Part shown: piece by piece, positions 60,827-64,000 of the stretch | Layout: each line of letters starts with the position of its first letter | Position numbering within the stretch: the first letter of the stretch is position 1 | DNA from: Glycomyces paridis | GTDB lineage: Bacteria > Actinomycetota > Actinomycetes > Mycobacteriales > Micromonosporaceae | DNA length: 64,000 nucleotides | NCBI RefSeq assembly: GCF_004912155.1 | Contig: NZ_STGX01000007.1 | Location: 1 to 64,000, forward strand | Reading direction: 5' to 3' | The notes under the pieces: generated by a model | What the model was told of the DNA's origin: nothing | What the model saw: only the letters and a program-made list of their open reading frames with translations | Databases searched by the model: none | Position numbers and translations under genes: made by a program

Positions 60827-61704
60827 GCGCCGAAGCCGTGCTCCAGACCGAGACCGTCGGCAAGCGCAACGAGCACCTGTACTTCGCCCTGCGCAACCCC
60901 AAGGTCGCCATCGGGATGTCGGTCGTGCTCCTGCTGCTCCTCGCCGGCCTCGTCGGGCCGCTGTTCATCTCGGCCGACCCGATGGAGTACATCGGGCCCA
61001 AGTCCGAGGCACCCTCGGCCGACTACTGGTTCGGCACCACCTACTTCGGGCAGGACGTCTTCGCGCAGTTCGTGCACGGCCTGCGCTCGTCCTACCTGGT
61101 CGGCGCGCTCGGCGGCGGCATCGCCTTCGTCATCGGCCTCACCGTCGGCTTCACCGCCGGCTACCGCGGCGGCCTCGTCGACGAGTTCCTCAACATGATC
61201 ACCAACGTCGTCCTGGTGCTCCCGGCCCTCGCCGTCCTCATCGTCATCAGCTCCTACCTGGAGGTGCGCGGCGTCGTGACCCAGGCGGTGATCATCGGCC
61301 TGTTCTCGTGGCCGTGGGTCGCCAGAGCCGTACGGGCGCAGACGTTCACGCTGCGCAACAGGGACTACGTGGACCTGGCGCGGCTCACCGGCAAGCGGGC
61401 CCCGCAGATCATCATGCGCGAGATCATGCCGAACATGGCCTCCTACCTGCTCATGTCGATGATCTTGCTCTTCGGCGGCGCCATCCTGTTCGCCGCGATG
61501 CTCGACTTCATCGGGCTCGGGCCCTCCAACGCGGTCTCGCTGGGCACCATGATGCAGCAGTCGATGGCCTGGAGTTCGCTCCACCTGGGGACCTGGTGGT
61601 GGTTCGTCCCGCCGGGCCTGGCGATCACCGCGATCGTCGGGGCCCTGTACATCACCAACGTCGGCCTCGACGAGGTCTTCAACCCGAAACTGAGGGAGAT
61701 GTAG
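60823..61704 (+). CDS. Opp/Dpp-type ABC transporter permease (C subunit)
   Basis: 293 residues; about six membrane helices. The N-terminal hydrophobic helix IGMSVVLLLLLAGLVGPLFI and the EAA loop DYVDLARLTGKRAPQIIMREIMPNMAS are those of the C subunit. An AGGAGG site precedes ATG 60823, which overlaps the B subunit stop. The next ATPase gene starts 3 bp after the stop. Confidence 0.92.
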   Translation: MSAEAVLQTETVGKRNEHLYFALRNPKVAIGMSVVLLLLLAGLVGPLFISADPMEYIGPKSEAPSADYWFGTTYFGQDVFAQFVHGLRSSYLVGALGGGIAFVIGLTVGFTAGYRGGLVDEFLNMITNVVLVLPALAVLIVISSYLEVRGVVTQAVIIGLFSWPWVARAVRAQTFTLRNRDYVDLARLTGKRAPQIIMREIMPNMASYLLMSMILLFGGAILFAAMLDFIGLGPSNAVSLGTMMQQSMAWSSLHLGTWWWFVPPGLAITAIVGALYITNVGLDEVFNPKLREM

Positions 61705-61706
61705 CC

Positions 61707-62660
61707 ATGGCTTTGCAAGTGGAGGACCTGCGGGTCCACTACCGCACCACCAAAGGCGACGTGCACGCCCTCGACGGGGTGAGCTTCTCCCTGGAGGACG
61801 GCGAGATCGTCGGCCTCGCAGGCGAGTCCGGCTGCGGCAAGACCACCCTCGGCAAGAGCCTGATCCGGCTCGACGGGCGGATGCGCCACGTCGGCGGCTC
61901 GGCCGTGCTCGACGGCGACGAGCTGCCGATCGGCGACGACCGCGCCATGAACGCCCGCCGCTGGAAGGAGGTCTCGATCATCCCCCAGTACTCGATGAGC
62001 GCGCTCAACCCGACCCGCAAGATCGGGAAGATGACCGCCGAGCTGCTGCGGGCGCGGGGCAAGTCGTACCGCTCCCTCAAGGGCGAGCTCGTGCGCCGCC
62101 TCGAACTGGTGGGCCTGTCGGAGAAGGTGCTCGACAACTACCCGATCGAGCTGTCCGGCGGCATGAAGCAGCGCGTGGTCATGGTCCTGTCGACCCTGCT
62201 CGACCCGAGCCTGCTCATCGCCGACGAGGTGACCTCCGCGCTCGACGTCACCAACCAGAAGGCCGTGGCCGAGACCCTCGTCAAGTTCCGCGACATGGGC
62301 TTCGTCAAGTCGATGATCGTGGTCACCCACGACCTGTCGCTGGTCTACCAGATCGCCGACACGATCATGGTCATGTACGCCGGCAGGATCGTCGAGAAGT
62401 CCCCCGCCGAGACGATCATCAAGGCGCCCAAGCACCCCTACACGAAGGCGCTCATCGGCGCCCTGCCCGAGGTCGGGCTCGAGTACGGCGACGAGCGGCT
62501 CAAGAGCATCCCCGGCAAACCGCCGCACCTGCTGGAGCCGCCCACCGGGTGCCGCTTCCGCGACCGGTGCCCGCTCGCCTCGGAGGAGTGCTTCCAGGAG
62601 CCGCCGAAGGTCGTCGTCGACGAGGGCCACGAGGTCGCGTGCTGGAAGGCGGAGGTCTGA
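61707..62660 (+). CDS. Opp/Dpp-type ABC transporter ATPase (D subunit)
   Basis: 317 residues. Walker A GESGCGKTT, signature LSGGMKQRVVMV, Walker B LLIADEVTSALDV, H-loop VTHDLS, and the C-terminal Cys-rich oligopeptide/dipeptide domain (PTGCRFRDRCPLASEECF) that binds a Fe-S cluster in some members. Overlaps the F subunit by TGATG-like coupling (stop at 62660, start at 62660). Confidence 0.93.
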   Translation: MALQVEDLRVHYRTTKGDVHALDGVSFSLEDGEIVGLAGESGCGKTTLGKSLIRLDGRMRHVGGSAVLDGDELPIGDDRAMNARRWKEVSIIPQYSMSALNPTRKIGKMTAELLRARGKSYRSLKGELVRRLELVGLSEKVLDNYPIELSGGMKQRVVMVLSTLLDPSLLIADEVTSALDVTNQKAVAETLVKFRDMGFVKSMIVVTHDLSLVYQIADTIMVMYAGRIVEKSPAETIIKAPKHPYTKALIGALPEVGLEYGDERLKSIPGKPPHLLEPPTGCRFRDRCPLASEECFQEPPKVVVDEGHEVACWKAEV

Positions 62661-63544
62661 TGCTCGAACTCAAGAACGTCTGGAAGTCCTACCGGGTCGG
62701 CGCGCTCGGCTCCAAGCGCCTGGTGGCCGTGCGCGACGTCAGCATCGACATCGCCCCCGGCGAGGTCCTCTCCGTCGTCGGCGAGTCCGGCAGCGGCAAG
62801 ACCACCATCGGGAAGATGGTCCTCCAGCTCACCTCGGTGTCGCGCGGCTCGATCCTCCTCGACGGCGCCGACGTGACCGCCAAGGGACACGCCCAGCGCA
62901 AGGAGTACTACCGCAAGGTCCAGGGCGTGTTCCAGGACCCGTTCAGCAGCTACAACCCGATCTTCAAGGCCGACAGGGTCTTCGAGACCCTCCGGGAGTC
63001 CTACCACCCGCAGGTCAAGAAGGCGGAGTGGAACGCGAGGGTCGAGGAGGTCCTCCAGTCGGTCCGGCTCGACCCCGGCTCGGTCCTCGGCAAGTACCCG
63101 CACCAGCTCAGCGGCGGGCAGCTCCAGCGGATGCTCATCGCCCGCGCGCTCCTGCTGGACATCAAGGTGCTCGTGGCCGACGAGATCATCTCCATGCTCG
63201 ACGCCTCGACGCGCATCGACGTGCTCAACCTGCTCGCCGAGCTGCGCGAGCGCGGCCTGGGCGTCCTGTTCATCACCCACGACCTCTCGCTGGCGAACTA
63301 CATCAGCGAGCGCGTGGTCATCATGCGCCACGGCGCGGTTGTCGAGATGGGCGAGACCGGCAAGGTGTTCACCGACCCGCAGCACCCGTACTCGCGCAAC
63401 CTCCTCGGCTCGGTGCCGCAGCTGCACCGCAAGTGGTCGGACGACCCGGTCGAGCCCGAGGCCCTTCAGCCCGACGGGGACCGCGAGGCCGACCCGGCCC
63501 CGCTGGTGAAGGTCGGCGACGGCCACTGGGCCGCCGCGGGATGA
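62660..63544 (+). CDS. Opp/Dpp-type ABC transporter ATPase (F subunit)
   Basis: 294 residues. Walker A GESGSGKTT, signature LSGGQLQRMLIARAL, Walker B VLVADEIISMLDAS (Glu in DE, an Ile in the following loop), H-loop ITHDLS. The C-terminal Cys-rich domain is short and without the CxxRCP motif. Starts immediately after GGAGG and overlaps the D subunit stop. Last gene of the operon; a terminator follows. Confidence 0.92.
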   Translation: MLELKNVWKSYRVGALGSKRLVAVRDVSIDIAPGEVLSVVGESGSGKTTIGKMVLQLTSVSRGSILLDGADVTAKGHAQRKEYYRKVQGVFQDPFSSYNPIFKADRVFETLRESYHPQVKKAEWNARVEEVLQSVRLDPGSVLGKYPHQLSGGQLQRMLIARALLLDIKVLVADEIISMLDASTRIDVLNLLAELRERGLGVLFITHDLSLANYISERVVIMRHGAVVEMGETGKVFTDPQHPYSRNLLGSVPQLHRKWSDDPVEPEALQPDGDREADPAPLVKVGDGHWAAAG

Positions 63545-63549
63545 GACCA

Positions 63550-63585
63550 CTCCCGGTCCGGGGTCGCCCGGCCCCGGACCGGGAG
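63550..63585 (+). terminator. Terminator of the Opp-type operon
   Basis: Perfect 14-bp stem (63550-63563 and 63572-63585) with an 8-nt loop, 5 bp after the last ATPase stop. Confidence 0.85.
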
Positions 63586-64000
63586 CATTGCGACAAGAGG
63601 TGCAAGAAAGGAGTGAGATACATGGGTATCAATTTTGTATCGAATTTCCACACTGGCGTGAGAGCGATTCCATAGACACGCACGCAATTCGTGCGATCAT
63701 GCCCGCCCAAGGCGCCCGCCGCGCCGAAATGAGGGCGGTTGTCGCTTCCGAACTGCGATAACTTGTTACCACCGCGAGGTCGCGCACTCCGCCGCGGTGG
63801 CGATCCCTTCCGCGCATCCGGCCTCGCGGACCGATGTCCGGAGCCTTCCCTATCGGGTGTCTCCGACCGAATCGCACCGTATTCCGGCATGACCGGTATT
63901 CCATGAAATGACTGGCTTTTCACTCGGTCTCACTGATCCGAGCCGATCGTCGCCCCTCGCAGCACCCCCTCCGCGCCGACATCGACCCCGAAGAGCCCGG
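63586..64000. other. 415-bp region without a recognised gene, one 17-codon ORF
   Basis: Less GC-rich than the rest. It contains only a possible mini-ORF at 63622-63675 (MGINFVSNFHTGVRAIP) with a strong AAAGGAG site 9 nt before the ATG. No recognised protein family, tRNA or repeat. Sequence towards 64000 may belong to the upstream region of a gene beyond the window. Confidence 0.5.

Overview
This is a gene-dense, very GC-rich window from an actinomycete (filamentous or mycelial type; Glycomyces/Stackebrandtia-like or Micromonospora-like is my inference, not proven). The evidence is the set of actinobacterial families (DUF3039, DUF3093, DUF3099, DUF3159, DUF3710, DUF4193, DUF5685), abundant GTG/TTG starts, and a gene order that, from memory, closely follows the M. 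tuberculosis block Rv2689c-Rv2726c. No rRNA, tRNA, CRISPR array, insertion sequence or phage gene was seen.

Layout. 1-4.0 kb: end of an adenosine-deaminase-like gene, then a glycine-betaine/proline ABC operon (ATPase, permease, lipoprotein) closed by a strong terminator. 4.2-6.2 kb: a DUF5685 protein with an extremely Cys-rich tail, facing a Pro-rich membrane protein. 6.3-11.1 kb: TRAM-domain RNA methyltransferase, a KimA/APC-type transporter and, divergently, two TrkA-type K+ regulatory proteins. 11.2-13.6 kb: two tandem secreted AA10-CBM2 lytic polysaccharide monooxygenases, which interrupt the otherwise conserved block. 13.65-20.2 kb: DUF3159, OB-fold, DUF3710, dut, DUF3093, DUF4193, LytR_C/Cei, principal sigma factor, DUF7455-type protein. 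20.3-26.9 kb: helicase, dtd, DUF3099, DUF3039, TRIC channel, group 2 sigma factor (SigB-like), DtxR/IdeR, lipoprotein. 26.9-28.1 kb: sulfurtransferase and deaminase. 28.3-35.3 kb: a GlnX-GlnH-PknG amino-acid-sensing operon extended by a PP2C phosphatase and an FHA protein. 35.4-38.2 kb: alpha/beta hydrolase, TetR regulator, and a half-Hsp70/PASTA membrane protein. 38.4-44.1 kb: intein-containing NrdJ, NrdR and LexA. 44.2-51.8 kb: a VYG-repeat membrane protein, HflX, malic enzyme, DapF, CobT-like protein and a membrane protein. 51.9-63.5 kb: a sugar-utilisation locus made of two divergent transporters, one a CUT1 sugar importer ending in a GH2 beta-mannosidase, the other a five-gene Opp-type importer resembling cello/manno-oligosaccharide systems.

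How it fits together. Potassium transport and its TrkA-type regulators sit with compatible-solute import, so osmotic homeostasis is represented twice. The two LPMOs oxidise crystalline polysaccharide outside the cell, and the 52-63 kb locus probably imports and trims the resulting oligosaccharides. The LPMO genes share a duplicated promoter (TTTACA-N18-TACATT), a 20-bp inverted repeat over the start site and a near-match to the actinobacterial cellobiose operator (TGGGAGCGCTCCCA) over the start codon. The two transporters share a different 16-bp operator-like motif (around CCGGTTAA). NrdR/NrdJ and LexA are divergent, with a recognisable NrdR box and SOS box between them.

The most unusual items are the duplicated LPMO control region, the three-copy operator between the two sugar transporters, a candidate small RNA downstream of ideR under a LacI-type operator, the half-Hsp70/PASTA pseudo-ATPase, the zinc-ribbon trio of PknG, PP2C and FHA, and the Cys-rich DUF5685 tail.
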